DNA of 64,000 bases, taken from Alphaproteobacteria bacterium (GTDB lineage Bacteria > Pseudomonadota > Alphaproteobacteria > Bin95). The notes beneath the pieces were generated by a model. The model was not told the origin of the DNA. It saw only the letters and a program-made list of their open reading frames with translations, and did not search any database. Made by a program: the position numbers and the translations under genes. Positions within the stretch are counted from its first letter, which is position 1. Each line of letters begins with the position of its first letter. The stretch covers positions 10,161 through 74,160 of the forward strand of contig JAJECF010000043.1 of the NCBI GenBank assembly GCA_022822125.1. Direction: 5' to 3'. Positions 22,701 through 30,603 of the stretch are shown piece by piece.

Positions 22701-23475
22701 GGTCGATTTCTCCCGCTCCTCGGACCAGGTGCCGGCCGCCATCAACAGCTATATCAACTACACCCGCGCCTACACCTATTTCGCGGTCAAGGTGTTCTGC
22801 GACCCGTTCAGCCCGCAGAATGCCGGCGCGATGCGGCCGATAAGGCTGGTGGCGCGGGAGGGCAGCTTCTTCAATCCGAAATTCCCCGCCCCGTCGGGAG
22901 GCCGGGCCGCGCTGCAGGTCCGCATTTTCGACACCATCAACGGCGCGATGGCCGAGGCCATGCCGGAGCGCGCGATGGGCGCCTTCAGCCACTGGTCCAA
23001 CCCCAATATCGGCGGCATCGACGACCGCACGGGTAAGCCCTACGTCTTCTACGACCTGATCCTGGCGGGTTATGGCGGCCGGGCGGACAGCGACGGGCCG
23101 GAGGGGCTGAGCCCGGTGATGAACTGCTCCAACATCCCGGTGGAAGTGCATGAAACCAATCTGCCGGTGCTGATCCACAGGCTGGAATTGCTGGACGGCA
23201 CCGGCGGCGCAGGGCGGCACAAGGGCGGCAGCGGCCTGCGCAAGGATATCGAACTGCTGGCCGGCGAAGGCGTGCTCACCCTGCTCGGCGACCGGCATGA
23301 GAGCCAGCCCTGGGGCGTGTTCGGCGGCGAGCCCGGCGCGCTCGGAGAGACGGTGCTGAACCCGGACGGCAATGGCGAGCGGCTCGGCTCCAAGGAAATC
23401 CGCACACTCAAGCGCGGCGACGTGCTGAGCATCCGCACAAGCGGCGCCGGCGGCTACGGGCGCGCGGAGGAGTAG
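19762..23475 (+). CDS. fused N-methylhydantoinase A/B (5-oxoprolinase-type) protein
   Basis: The 1237-residue protein joins the HyuA and HyuB subunits in one chain. HyuA spans about residues 1-690, with the actin-like ATPase phosphate motif GVDVGGTFTDFV at 11-22 and DMGGTTAKLG near 290. HyuB spans about 710-1235 (FTVIWNAVVSIAEELGTTMR, RMIAQGNFSPGHLGSMPF, HKGGSGLRKDIELL). The family performs ATP-dependent opening of hydantoins, 5-oxoproline or related lactams, or carboxylation of acetone/acetophenone. Fusion is known in eukaryotic-type 5-oxoprolinase and some bacteria; most bacteria keep two genes. ATG at 19762 begins just before the ATPase motif. The substrate cannot be read from sequence. 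Confidence 0.92.
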   Translation: MTGNGAPYRIGVDVGGTFTDFVLRDEETGRVAVHKVPSTPADPSEAVRNGLPALLEKAGAGPAGIGQLLHATTVATNAIIQRRGAKTALITTRGFRDVLILGRQKRYETYDLHMRKPDPLIPRERIFEVRERVSFEGEVLEPLDEDELAPVLERIAEGGYEAVAVALLHAYANPAHERAVGRAVAARLPGAALSLSVDVSPKLREYERANTTAANSFVKPLVGAYVRRLAEDFASAGSGAELSIMQSNGGLVSPALAGEYPVRIVESGPAAGVLLAGQIGRDIGADRVLSFDMGGTTAKLGAIDGGEPAIAPVFEVDPVRFKKGSGLPINVPAVELVEIGAGGGSIAEAVDGAIRVGPESAGADPGPACYGMGGRRPTVTDANLALGYLNPAYFNGGAMALDPEAAEAALRSHVAEPLGLSVAEAAWGVHLVATGNMEHALRVVSVERGRDPRKYALVAFGGAGPLHAARIARTLGVGRVVVPKAAGVGSAVGMLAAESRLDASVTRLLRLDDAAPGDIAAIYAGLEARLKEDLARLPGSLEPEFRRFAYMRHTGQGFEIHVDLPAGRIDEGFAAACEAAFRAAYRARYHTEDPTSAVEGVDWALAAVVPNARASSADEPDGAPGGEPPTVRQAWFPESGGMAQAAVWRREAIGPDAVIEGPAIVEDAEATTVVPPGDRARLGPGGHLLIDIERAAAGQDAEDRAQPAGAALDPVAFTVIWNAVVSIAEELGTTMRHTAFSEAVREGDDFSTAVFDAKGRMIAQGNFSPGHLGSMPFVIRHATEVYPPETLKPGDSILMNDSWMGSGHFPDFFQVMPVFEEGELLGYVAASAHQMDVGGAAPGSQKVHGVTEAFQEGFRILPVRFCREGEIDRDILSMVLANTRVPDKVRGDVMAQHTANLTAAERFRQLFRDHGRPVVEQAFDDILDRSEARMRAALARVPPGTYSFDDRMDDYGPGTAPIHFGVDITFAEGPEGAEVTVDFSRSSDQVPAAINSYINYTRAYTYFAVKVFCDPFSPQNAGAMRPIRLVAREGSFFNPKFPAPSGGRAALQVRIFDTINGAMAEAMPERAMGAFSHWSNPNIGGIDDRTGKPYVFYDLILAGYGGRADSDGPEGLSPVMNCSNIPVEVHETNLPVLIHRLELLDGTGGAGRHKGGSGLRKDIELLAGEGVLTLLGDRHESQPWGVFGGEPGALGETVLNPDGNGERLGSKEIRTLKRGDVLSIRTSGAGGYGRAEE

Positions 23476-23542
23476 GGCGAGGGTCATTGCGCCCGGCCGG
23501 CGCGGGCTTGACACAGGCCGGACCATGGTAAACTGGGAGAGT

Positions 23543-23575
23543 GAAAGGGCGGCTTCCTCCGGAGGCCGCCCTTTC
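23543..23575. terminator. strong hairpin, candidate terminator after the hydantoinase fusion gene
   Basis: An 11-bp perfect stem, GAAAGGGCGGC / GCCGCCCTTTC, encloses an 11-nt loop that itself contains the palindrome CTCCGGAG. The 3' arm ends in CCCTTTC, a weak U-tract. The site lies 68 bp after the stop at 23475 in a convergent gene junction, and its A-rich 5' arm would give a U-tract on the other strand. Confidence 0.6.
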
Positions 23576-23648
23576 GAGTCGCCAGTGGACGGAGACCCGT
23601 GAGATATGCCGGAACCGGAGGAAGATCATGCGCCACCTGCATGCGGAT

Positions 23649-23720
23649 CATGACATCCCATGACATATCGCGCGGGGTCCTGCTGATACGCATGACAAAA
23701 CATGACATATCATGACATGT
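23649..23720 (+). repeat. phased CATGACA repeat array, locus A
   Basis: Five copies of CATGACA start at 23649, 23659, 23691, 23701 and 23711. Within each group the period is exactly 10 bp. The last three units form a 30-bp block (23691-23720: CATGACAAAA, CATGACATAT, CATGACATGT) that is 28/30 identical to the reverse complement of 46099-46128. It lies in the 313-bp convergent gap between the hydantoinase fusion gene and the heparinase gene, after the terminator hairpin. The function is unknown; regular helical spacing suggests protein binding or a dispersed intergenic element. Confidence 0.7.
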
Positions 23721-23788
23721 TCAATCTATGTTCCCATCCGGCGGCAGGCGTGCGGCTGGAATGCGATCCAACGGGAACGGATCGCGCT

Positions 23789-25354
23789 CTACCGCCCGCG
23801 CCCCGCCGCCCGGAAGGCCCACTGCACTGCCGCGCCCTCCGCGCCGGTGCGGCCTTCCACGAGGATCGCCTGGGTGTTGCGGCGGCGGCCGTCGCCGAGA
23901 TAGATGCTGGGGCCGAGGGCGAGGCGGCCGCCGGCGGCGCTGAAGCGCCATTCCTGGCGGCCCGGAAGCATCACCTGCACCGAGCCGGGCTCCAGCCGCG
24001 CCTCCACATCGGGGTGGAGGTGGAAACGCAGGCTGAAGGGCCAGCCGGCGTCGCCTTCCAGAAGGTCCTCGCCGCGCAGGTCCCCGCCCTGGCGCATGAG
24101 ATAGAGCCGTCGGCGGTGGACGAGGCCGAAGGGCGCGGCGTAGCCGTCATGGCTGAGATCCAGCCAGAGGCCGCCCTCGGCTTCCGTGCGCCGCGCCTCG
24201 ACATTGAGCCCGCCTGCGCGCACGCCGCCGCCCTCGTCGATCTCCAGGGCATGCACGTCGTCCACCGTCAGCGTGGAGTGCGCGGCGGTGGCCCGCGCCA
24301 GCTCGTTCCAGGGCCGGGAGCCGTCCGCCGGTGCGCCGCAATTGACCACAATGCGCTGCGTCCCGTCGCTGAACTCCATGGCGAGGGGGCTCGAATGGCC
24401 GCCCAGGTCGAAGCCCTTTGCGGTCGGCAGGCCGCTGTCCACCAGAACCAGCGTCCGCCCTGCCTGGAGCCGGTCATAGCCGGCCTCGATGCTGCGCGTC
24501 GGCGGGCGGGCGAGGCGGTCCACGCGCGCGAGCGTCAGATCGACCGTTTCGCTCTCCAATTCGTGCCCGCCATGGAAGCAGGCGAGCCGCTTGTCGCCAT
24601 GGCGAAAGAAGGCGAGCGGCGGGCCGGCGTCGCGGAGGGCGTCGGCGAGGCGCTCCGGGGGCGCGATGCCGGCCGCGCGCAGGAGGCCCTGGATCTCGAT
24701 CAGCCGGCGCAGCGCCGACAATTGCGCCACCGGATTGCGCGAGCGGTGGAAGCCGTCGGCGAAGAATTGCTCGTCCAGCGCGCGCTCGATCCGGCGCAGC
24801 AGCGTCCCCGGCTGTTGCCCGAAGGCGATGGCCGCTGCAAGCGCGCCGGCCAGCGCGGCAAGGCGCGGCGCGCCCTCCGGCGCCGCCTCGGCGCCGCGCG
24901 CGAGCAGCCGGGCATGCACGGCCATGCCGTCGGAGAGCTGGGTGCGGAAGAGATCGCCCGCGCTCGCGGCGAAGAACTCGAAACTGCCGAGCCAGGCATA
25001 AAGCCGGGCGCCGGCGATGTCTGCGCGCCAGGCCTCGCCGCGGCCGCTCCGATGCGCGTCGAGCCACAGCAGCACCAGCCGCCTTGCCTCGCGCCGCCCC
25101 TGGTCGCCGCCGATGGCGCGCAGATGGCGCAGCCAGTCGAAGCGGTGCAACTGCAGCGCGGCATCGTCCCGGGGCACCGCCGCCAGCGCTGCCGCCAGTC
25201 GCCCGCCGTCATTCAGCAGCGCCTCACCCCGGCCCGAAACCCCGGGCCAGAGGTCGCGCGGCGTGAGCGCCAGGCGGCGCGCGCCGCCGCCGGTCCGTCT
25301 CGAAAACCCCGCGGGAAACAGCCGACGCCCCGCGAGGCCCGGCAGGGCGATCAA
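23789..25354 (-). CDS. heparinase II/III family protein
   Basis: The 521-residue protein has an N-terminal alpha-helical toroid ([52 protein letters not shown]) and a C-terminal beta-sandwich from about residue 330 ([27 protein letters not shown]). This is the layout of heparinase II/III-like proteins. Many alphaproteobacteria carry such a gene next to rpe, as here. Its role there is not known; degradation or remodelling of an acidic polysaccharide is inferred. The ATG overlaps the stop of rpe by 4 bp. No signal peptide is evident. Confidence 0.85.
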   Translation of the reverse strand: MIALPGLAGRRLFPAGFSRRTGGGARRLALTPRDLWPGVSGRGEALLNDGGRLAAALAAVPRDDAALQLHRFDWLRHLRAIGGDQGRREARRLVLLWLDAHRSGRGEAWRADIAGARLYAWLGSFEFFAASAGDLFRTQLSDGMAVHARLLARGAEAAPEGAPRLAALAGALAAAIAFGQQPGTLLRRIERALDEQFFADGFHRSRNPVAQLSALRRLIEIQGLLRAAGIAPPERLADALRDAGPPLAFFRHGDKRLACFHGGHELESETVDLTLARVDRLARPPTRSIEAGYDRLQAGRTLVLVDSGLPTAKGFDLGGHSSPLAMEFSDGTQRIVVNCGAPADGSRPWNELARATAAHSTLTVDDVHALEIDEGGGVRAGGLNVEARRTEAEGGLWLDLSHDGYAAPFGLVHRRRLYLMRQGGDLRGEDLLEGDAGWPFSLRFHLHPDVEARLEPGSVQVMLPGRQEWRFSAAGGRLALGPSIYLGDGRRRNTQAILVEGRTGAEGAAVQWAFRAAGRGR

Positions 25355-26019
25355 GGCGCCGCCTCGCGCAGCCGGCTTATGCGCCCGGCGCAGCCCCCGA
25401 GCCCGTCCGCAAATACGAAGCTGCCCGCGACCAGCACGTCGGCGCCGGCGGCGCGCACCTCGGCAGCGGTCTCGTCGGTGATGCCGCCGTCAACCTCCAG
25501 GTCGATGGCGCGGCCCGATTCGTCGATGCGGGCCCGGAGCTGGGCGATCTTGGCGCATTGCGCGCGAAGGAATCCCTGGCCGCCGAAGCCCGGATCGACC
25601 GTCATCGCCAGCACGAGGTCGATATCGCCGAGCACGGCATCGACGGCCGAAGCCGGCGTGCCGGGATTGAGCGCCACGCCCGCTCGGCGCCCTGCCTGCC
25701 TGATCCGCTGCACGCTGCGGTGGAGATGCGGCCCCGCCTCGGCATGGACGGTCACGATATCCGCTCCGGCGTCGAGGAAGTCGGGGAGCAGCGGCTCCAG
25801 CGGCGAGATCATCAGATGGGTGTCGAAGGTCCGGTCCGTCCGCTTGCGGAGCGCCTTCACCACAGCCGGACCGATGGTGAGATTGGGGACGAAATGCCCG
25901 TCCATGACATCGATATGAATATAATCGGCCCCGGCTGCGACCAGGCAATCGACAGCGGCCCCGAGCTCCGCAAAGTCGGCGGAGAGTATCGACGGGGCAA
26001 TCCGCGTTGACCGGCGCAT
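25351..26019 (-). CDS. rpe: ribulose-phosphate 3-epimerase
   Basis: The 222-residue TIM-barrel enzyme interconverts ribulose 5-phosphate and xylulose 5-phosphate in the pentose phosphate and Calvin pathways. Motifs are complete: [14 protein letters not shown], the metal-binding [43 protein letters not shown] and LEVDGGI. The start ATG at 26019 gives a normal N-terminus ([10 protein letters not shown]). Its stop overlaps the heparinase start, so the pair is co-translated. It is divergent from the MBL-fold gene across a 69-bp spacer. Confidence 0.96.
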   Translation of the reverse strand: MRRSTRIAPSILSADFAELGAAVDCLVAAGADYIHIDVMDGHFVPNLTIGPAVVKALRKRTDRTFDTHLMISPLEPLLPDFLDAGADIVTVHAEAGPHLHRSVQRIRQAGRRAGVALNPGTPASAVDAVLGDIDLVLAMTVDPGFGGQGFLRAQCAKIAQLRARIDESGRAIDLEVDGGITDETAAEVRAAGADVLVAGSFVFADGLGGCAGRISRLREAAP

Positions 26020-26088
26020 GCGCAATTGATAGCAGCAGGCCAGCGGACCATCAATCCGGTGCGCGCCCGTAAACGAAGCGAGAGAGCC

Positions 26089-26997
26089 ATGGCCGCGCCG
26101 ATTCCGTTTTACCGGGATTTCGATATCGAGCCGGAGCGGGTCTATGAACTGACGCCGCTTGTGCGCCGCATCACCAGCGCCAATCCGAGCCTCTTCACCT
26201 TCAAGGGCACGAATACCTACATTGTCGGCCGGGGCGAGGTGGCGGTGATCGACCCGGGCCCGGAAGACGCCGCGCATACGGCCGCGATTCTGGACGCGCT
26301 CCAGGGCGAGCGCGTCACCCATATCGTCGCGACCCACACCCACCGTGACCACTCGCCCGGCTGCGCCGCGCTCAAGGAGGCGACCGGCGCGCCGCTTTGC
26401 GGCTACGGCCCGCACGGCGTCGGGGCGCGGCGCAACTGGCCCTTCGACTCGCCCGAAGGCGGCGACATGGGCTTCGACCCCGATATCCGCGTGCCGGACG
26501 GCGGGCGCATCGAGGGCCGGGGCTGGACCCTGGAAGCCGTGTTCACGCCGGGCCACATCTCCAACCATCTCTGCTTCGCGCTGCCGGAGGAGGGCTCGCT
26601 GTTCAGCGGCGACCATGTGATGGGCTGGTCCACCTCCATCGTCTCGCCGCCGGACGGCGACATGGCGCATTACATGGCGAGCCTGCGCAAGGTGCGTGCG
26701 CGGACGGAAACGCCCTGGTGGCCGGGGCATGGCCCGCCGATCACCGATCCGGGACCGTTCGTCGACGCCTTCATCGCGCACAGGCAGGAGCGCGAGCAGG
26801 CGATCCTGGCCTGCCTCGAAGCGGGCGTGACGGTGATCCCGGATATGGTCCGGCGCATCTATACGGATGTCGATCCGGGGCTGCACCGTGCCGCCGGACG
26901 CTCCGTGCTCTCGCATCTGCTGCACATGGTCGAGGACGGCCGCGCGGCCTGCGGCGACGACCCGCCGGGGCCGGACTCGCGCTATGCCCTGGCGTGA
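26089..26997 (+). CDS. MBL-fold metallohydrolase (LACTB2-like)
   Basis: The 302-residue protein is a metallo-beta-lactamase-fold hydrolase with the zinc motif H-x-H-x-D-H in [10 protein letters not shown] (residues ~83-88), a later ligand in [20 protein letters not shown], and [25 protein letters not shown] near the N-terminus is characteristic of LACTB2/RNase-like or glyoxalase II-like members. The substrate may be an RNA, thioester or lactone. The in-frame sequence before the ATG at 26089 overlaps the rpe promoter area and is not included. Three further genes follow in the same direction. Confidence 0.88.
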   Translation: MAAPIPFYRDFDIEPERVYELTPLVRRITSANPSLFTFKGTNTYIVGRGEVAVIDPGPEDAAHTAAILDALQGERVTHIVATHTHRDHSPGCAALKEATGAPLCGYGPHGVGARRNWPFDSPEGGDMGFDPDIRVPDGGRIEGRGWTLEAVFTPGHISNHLCFALPEEGSLFSGDHVMGWSTSIVSPPDGDMAHYMASLRKVRARTETPWWPGHGPPITDPGPFVDAFIAHRQEREQAILACLEAGVTVIPDMVRRIYTDVDPGLHRAAGRSVLSHLLHMVEDGRAACGDDPPGPDSRYALA

Positions 26998-27034
26998 CCT
27001 AAGACTGGATGGCGGGCACAGGGCGGAGGCGGCG

Positions 27035-27784
27035 ATGATGGACGGCATCGAGCGGCTGAGGGACGCGATCGGCAAGGCGCGGCGCGCGGTGGTGTTCACC
27101 GGAGCCGGTATCAGCACCGAGTCCGGCATCCCGGATTTCCGCAGCCCCGGCGGCGTCTGGGACCGCTACAAGCCGATCATGTTCGACGACTTCATCTCGT
27201 CGGAGGAAATGCGGCGCGAGACCTGGCGGCGCAAGATCGAGACAGACAAGACGATGACGAATGCCCGGCCGAATCGGGGACACCGGGCGGTCGCGGCGCT
27301 GGTCGAGCGTGGAATCGTCTCCGCGATCATCACGCAGAATATCGACGGGCTGCACCAGGCCTCGGGGGTACCGGACGACAAGGTGATCGAGTTGCACGGC
27401 AATTCGACCTACGCCGCCTGCCTCGACTGCGGCCTCCGGCACGAGCTGGACGACATCCTCGCGGCCTTCCGCCGGGACGAGACCCTGCCGCTTTGCAATG
27501 CCTGCGGCGGCATGGTGAAGACGGCGACGATTTCCTTCGGCCAGGCCATGCCGGAAGACGCCATGCGCCGGGCCGAGCTCGAAACGATGGCGGCCGACCT
27601 GTTCATCGTCTGCGGCTCGTCGCTGGTGGTCTATCCGGCGGCGGGCTTCCCGATTGCGGCGAAGCGAAACGGCGCCTTCCTCGCCATCGTCAACCGCGAG
27701 CCGACGGACCTCGACCGCTTTGCGGACCTCACTGTGCATGACGAGATCGGGGACGCGCTGGGCGGCGCGGTCGGCAACAACTGA
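27035..27784 (+). CDS. NAD-dependent protein deacylase (sirtuin)
   Basis: The 249-residue sirtuin removes acetyl or other acyl groups from lysines using NAD+. It has [17 protein letters not shown] (NAD binding, residues ~20-36), [12 protein letters not shown], the catalytic histidine in ELHGNSTYA, the zinc cysteines in CLDCG and CNACGG, and [15 protein letters not shown] at 27035 follows GGCGGAGGC; a second ATG is the next codon. The stop TGA shares a base with the ATG of pgk, so the sirtuin and phosphoglycerate kinase are translated together. Confidence 0.94.
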   Translation: MMDGIERLRDAIGKARRAVVFTGAGISTESGIPDFRSPGGVWDRYKPIMFDDFISSEEMRRETWRRKIETDKTMTNARPNRGHRAVAALVERGIVSAIITQNIDGLHQASGVPDDKVIELHGNSTYAACLDCGLRHELDDILAAFRRDETLPLCNACGGMVKTATISFGQAMPEDAMRRAELETMAADLFIVCGSSLVVYPAAGFPIAAKRNGAFLAIVNREPTDLDRFADLTVHDEIGDALGGAVGNN

Positions 27785-28959
27785 TGGCGGTGCCGACGCT
27801 GGACAGGCTCGATGCGGCCGGCCGGACCGTGCTGCTGCGCGCCGACCTGAATGTGCCCATGCGCGAGGGCCGGGTGGGCGACCGCACGCGCATCGAGCGC
27901 ACCCTGCCGACGATCCGCGAGCTCACGAGCCGGGGCGCGCGCGTCGTCGTGCTCTCGCATCTCGGCCGGCCGAAGGGAAAGCCGGAGCCGGACCTCTCGC
28001 TGCGCCCGGTGGCGGAGGCGCTGGCCGATGCGCTGGAGGCGCCGGTGGCCTTCGCGGCCGATGACCCGGCCACGGTAATTGCCGGTCTGCCGACGGGCGG
28101 TGTGGTGCTTCTGGAGAACCTGCGCTTCGACCCCGGCGAGGAAGCGAACGACCCCGCATACGCTGCCCGGCTGGCCACGCTGGGCGACATTTACGTGAAC
28201 GACGCCTTCTCCGCCGCGCACCGGGCGCATGCCTCCACGGAGGCGCTGGCGCGGCTGCTGCCGGCGGCGGCCGGGCGGCTGATGCAATGCGAGCTGGAAG
28301 CGCTGGAGGCGACCCTCAATGCGCCCGTGCGCCCGTCCGGCGCGATCGTCGGCGGCGCCAAGGTCTCGACCAAGCTCACCCTGCTCGGCAATCTCTCGGC
28401 CCGGGTCGATATGCTCGCCATCGGCGGCGGCATGGCGAACACGTTCCTTCATGCGCAGGGCTACGAAGTGGGCCGCAGCCTCTGCGAGCGCGACATGGCG
28501 GAGACGGCGCGCGACATCCTCAATGACGCGGAGCGGTGCGGCTGCACGGTGGTGCTGCCGGAGGACGCGGTCGTGGCGCCCGCATTCGAAGCCGGCGCGC
28601 CGACGGAGGTCGTGGCGGTGGACGAAGTGCCGCCGGACGCCATGATCCTCGATATCGGCCCCAAGAGCGCCGCCGGGCTGATCGACCGGCTGGGGCTGCT
28701 GCGCACCCTGGTCTGGAACGGCCCGCTCGGCGCGTTCGAGGTGCCGCCCTTCGACCGGGGCACTAACGAGGTGGCGCAGGCGGCGGCCGGCATGAAGGGG
28801 CTGCTGACGGTCGCCGGCGGCGGCGACACGGTGGCCGCGCTCGCCCGGGCCGGCGCGGTCGAGCGGTTCGGCTACGTCTCGACCGCGGGCGGCGCCTTTC
28901 TCGAATGGCTGGAAGGCCGGGTGTTGCCCGGCGTGGCGGCGCTGGAGGCCGTGGCATGA
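27784..28959 (+). CDS. pgk: phosphoglycerate kinase
   Basis: The 391-residue enzyme transfers phosphate between 1,3-bisphosphoglycerate and ADP in glycolysis/gluconeogenesis. Substrate-binding arginines are in [18 protein letters not shown] and HLGRPKG; nucleotide binding is shown by [25 protein letters not shown] and the C-terminal [13 protein letters not shown]. Length is typical. It is placed in a sirtuin-pgk-aquaporin operon instead of the common gap-pgk-fba order. The stop overlaps the next ATG by 4 bp. Confidence 0.97.
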   Translation: MAVPTLDRLDAAGRTVLLRADLNVPMREGRVGDRTRIERTLPTIRELTSRGARVVVLSHLGRPKGKPEPDLSLRPVAEALADALEAPVAFAADDPATVIAGLPTGGVVLLENLRFDPGEEANDPAYAARLATLGDIYVNDAFSAAHRAHASTEALARLLPAAAGRLMQCELEALEATLNAPVRPSGAIVGGAKVSTKLTLLGNLSARVDMLAIGGGMANTFLHAQGYEVGRSLCERDMAETARDILNDAERCGCTVVLPEDAVVAPAFEAGAPTEVVAVDEVPPDAMILDIGPKSAAGLIDRLGLLRTLVWNGPLGAFEVPPFDRGTNEVAQAAAGMKGLLTVAGGGDTVAALARAGAVERFGYVSTAGGAFLEWLEGRVLPGVAALEAVA

Positions 28960-29624
28960 TCCTTTCCCGACGACTGACCGCGGAATTCGTAGGCACCGCC
29001 ATGCTGCTCGCCGTGGTGGTCGGCTCCGGCATCATGGGCGAGACGCTCGCCGGCGGGAACACCGCCATCGCGCTGCTCGGCAACACGATAGCGACAGGCG
29101 CCATTCTGGTGGTGCTGATCCTCATCCTCGGGCCCGTCTCCGGCGCGCATTTCAACCCGGCCGTCACGGTCGCCTTCCTGATGCGGCGCGAGATCGGGCC
29201 CGGCGACGCGGCGCTCTATGTCCTCGTGCAGGTGGCGGGCGGCCTGCTGGGCGTCGCGGTGGCGCACATCATGTTCGAGCAGCCGGAGCTGTTCTTCGCG
29301 TCGGCGAAGGAGCGGTCGGGCTTTCCGCAGGCCTTCTCGGAGGGGGTCGCGGCCTTCGGGCTGGTGTTCACCATCCTGCTCTGCCTGAAGGCCAAATCGG
29401 AAGCCGTGGCCTGGGCGGTCGGGCTCTACATCACCGCCGGCTACTGGTTCACCGCGTCCACCTCTTTCGCCAACCCGGCGGTGACGGTCGCGCGCGCCTT
29501 CACCGACACCTTCTCCGGCATCCGCCCGGAAGATGCGCCCGCCTTCATCCTCGCCCAGTTCGTCGGCGCCGCGCTCGCCGTCGCACTGGCCCGCTATCTG
29601 GGCGCGGGGGCAGGGAAGGGATAG
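28956..29624 (+). CDS. MIP/aquaporin family channel
   Basis: The 222-residue protein has six membrane segments and the two half-helix NPA motifs, [10 protein letters not shown] and [10 protein letters not shown]. The latter has the conserved selectivity-filter arginine. It should conduct water or small neutral solutes such as glycerol or metalloid hydroxides; the residues visible do not settle which. The ATG overlaps the pgk stop, making it the last gene of the operon. It is convergent with the VapC toxin gene. A short CCGCTG-T-CAGCGG dyad lies between them. Confidence 0.93.
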   Translation: MILSRRLTAEFVGTAMLLAVVVGSGIMGETLAGGNTAIALLGNTIATGAILVVLILILGPVSGAHFNPAVTVAFLMRREIGPGDAALYVLVQVAGGLLGVAVAHIMFEQPELFFASAKERSGFPQAFSEGVAAFGLVFTILLCLKAKSEAVAWAVGLYITAGYWFTASTSFANPAVTVARAFTDTFSGIRPEDAPAFILAQFVGAALAVALARYLGAGAGKG

Positions 29625-29643
29625 GGGAACGGCCCCGCCGCTG

Positions 29644-30036
29644 TCAGCGGTTGGCCAGCACCTCGATGTCCGGGCAGTCGAGCAGCCGCGCATCGGCCGT
29701 CACCAGCGTCAGGCCGAAGACGAGCGCGCTCGCGGCGATGAAGCGGTCGGCGGGATCATTGTGGTCGAGCGCGATGCTACGGCTCGCCATGGCCACCTCG
29801 AAGGTCAGCGGGACCTCCATGACGGGCGCCGCGGCGAGCGCCCGGTCCAGCCAGCGCCGCGGGTCCGGCTCCAATGCGATCCGGCCCCGCTCCGCCAGCA
29901 TCATGGCCTCCCACACGCTGATCGGGGAGAGCCGGAGCGTCTCCGCCGGCGAGGCGAGCAGGGCGCGCACGGCGCGGGAAAGCCGGGTCGGCTCGAGCAG
30001 CGCCCAGAGCCAGATATGCGTGTCGAGCAGCAGCAA
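29644..30036 (-). CDS. vapC: PIN-domain ribonuclease toxin (VapC family)
   Basis: The 130-residue PIN-domain protein retains the acidic catalytic set: D5 in LLLDTHIWLW, E43 in SVWEAMML, D97 in DPADRFIAA and D115 in TADARLL. The variant DTHIWLWAL is typical of a common proteobacterial VapC subgroup. Such toxins cleave tRNA or rRNA when freed from the antitoxin. It starts 3 nt after the antitoxin stop, so the two form one operon. Confidence 0.9.
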   Translation of the reverse strand: MLLLDTHIWLWALLEPTRLSRAVRALLASPAETLRLSPISVWEAMMLAERGRIALEPDPRRWLDRALAAAPVMEVPLTFEVAMASRSIALDHNDPADRFIAASALVFGLTLVTADARLLDCPDIEVLANR

Positions 30037-30039
30037 GGC

Positions 30040-30534
30040 CTATTGCAGCGCTTCCCATTCGTCCTCGCCGAGCGCCGGGGAGACGATATCCCCCAGGACC
30101 TGCCCCGTGCCGGCCATCGCGCCCAGCCATGCGCCGGAGGGCGGCGGCACGATCTGCGCCACCGGCTTGCCGAACCGGGTCACCAGCACGGGCTGTCCGG
30201 TCTTCCCCACCCGTTCGAGAACCGCAAGGCAGGTGGCCTTGAAAGTGGATATCTGCATCTCCTCCATCCCCGCCGGGATGTCCGGCACCTCATAGGCCGA
30301 CTGCATTTCCTGCAGCCCTTCAAATGTCCCGGCCCCGCCCGCGCGCCGGTTCGTCGGAATGTTGCCGGCAATGCGCGGCTCGACGAGTTCCAGCAACTCG
30401 CGGTACCGGGCGCCGTCCCACTCATGACGCCAGCCGGCATTGCGGCAGACGCCCAGGGACCGCAGGTGGCGGCGGACCGTGTTCGGCTCCACGCCCAGGG
30501 CCGCCGCCATGTCCTTCACGGTGTAACGCTGCAT
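30040..30534 (-). CDS. antitoxin: N-terminal HTH fused to Phd/YefM domain
   Basis: The 164-residue protein has two parts. The C-terminal half, from about residue 93, matches Phd/YefM antitoxins (ISTFKATCLAVLERVGKTGQ, VLVTRFGKPVAQIVPP). The N-terminal ~55 residues form an extra helix-turn-helix (YTVKDMAAALGVEPNTVRRH), then a proline/glycine-rich linker. Phd/YefM antitoxins usually have only ~80 residues and bind DNA through the Phd fold, so the added HTH is unusual. It should neutralise the VapC encoded 3 nt downstream and repress the operon through the repeats at 30573-30594. The extreme C-terminus (ALGEDEWEALQ) probably contacts the toxin. Confidence 0.85.
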   Translation of the reverse strand: MQRYTVKDMAAALGVEPNTVRRHLRSLGVCRNAGWRHEWDGARYRELLELVEPRIAGNIPTNRRAGGAGTFEGLQEMQSAYEVPDIPAGMEEMQISTFKATCLAVLERVGKTGQPVLVTRFGKPVAQIVPPPSGAWLGAMAGTGQVLGDIVSPALGEDEWEALQ

Positions 30535-30567
30535 CGGCCCGACCTTTCCCCAAACATCTGTCGGTCG

Positions 30568-30596
30568 AACATACTATGGTCCGAGACTATGGTCAA
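30568..30596 (-). promoter_or_regulatory. toxin-antitoxin promoter overlapped by 9-bp direct repeats
   Basis: On the minus strand TTGACC (30596-30591) and TATGTT (30573-30568) are separated by exactly 17 nt, a good sigma-70-type promoter. Two perfect copies of GACCATAGT (plus strand ACTATGGTC at 30573-30581 and 30586-30594) lie across the spacer and core elements, 13 bp apart. A protein bound there would block RNA polymerase, as in autoregulated toxin-antitoxin operons. The antitoxin ATG is at 30534. Confidence 0.6.
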
Positions 30597-30603
30597 TTCC
30601 TGT

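Noticed and set aside
26027..27129. Long N-terminal extension of rpe on the minus strand
   Set aside because: The extension is antisense to the MBL-fold and sirtuin genes; Rpe homology begins at the ATG at 26019.
29638..29650. CCGCTG-T-CAGCGG dyad between the aquaporin and vapC genes
   Set aside because: A 1-nt loop cannot form a hairpin and there is no T-run, so it is not a convincing terminator.
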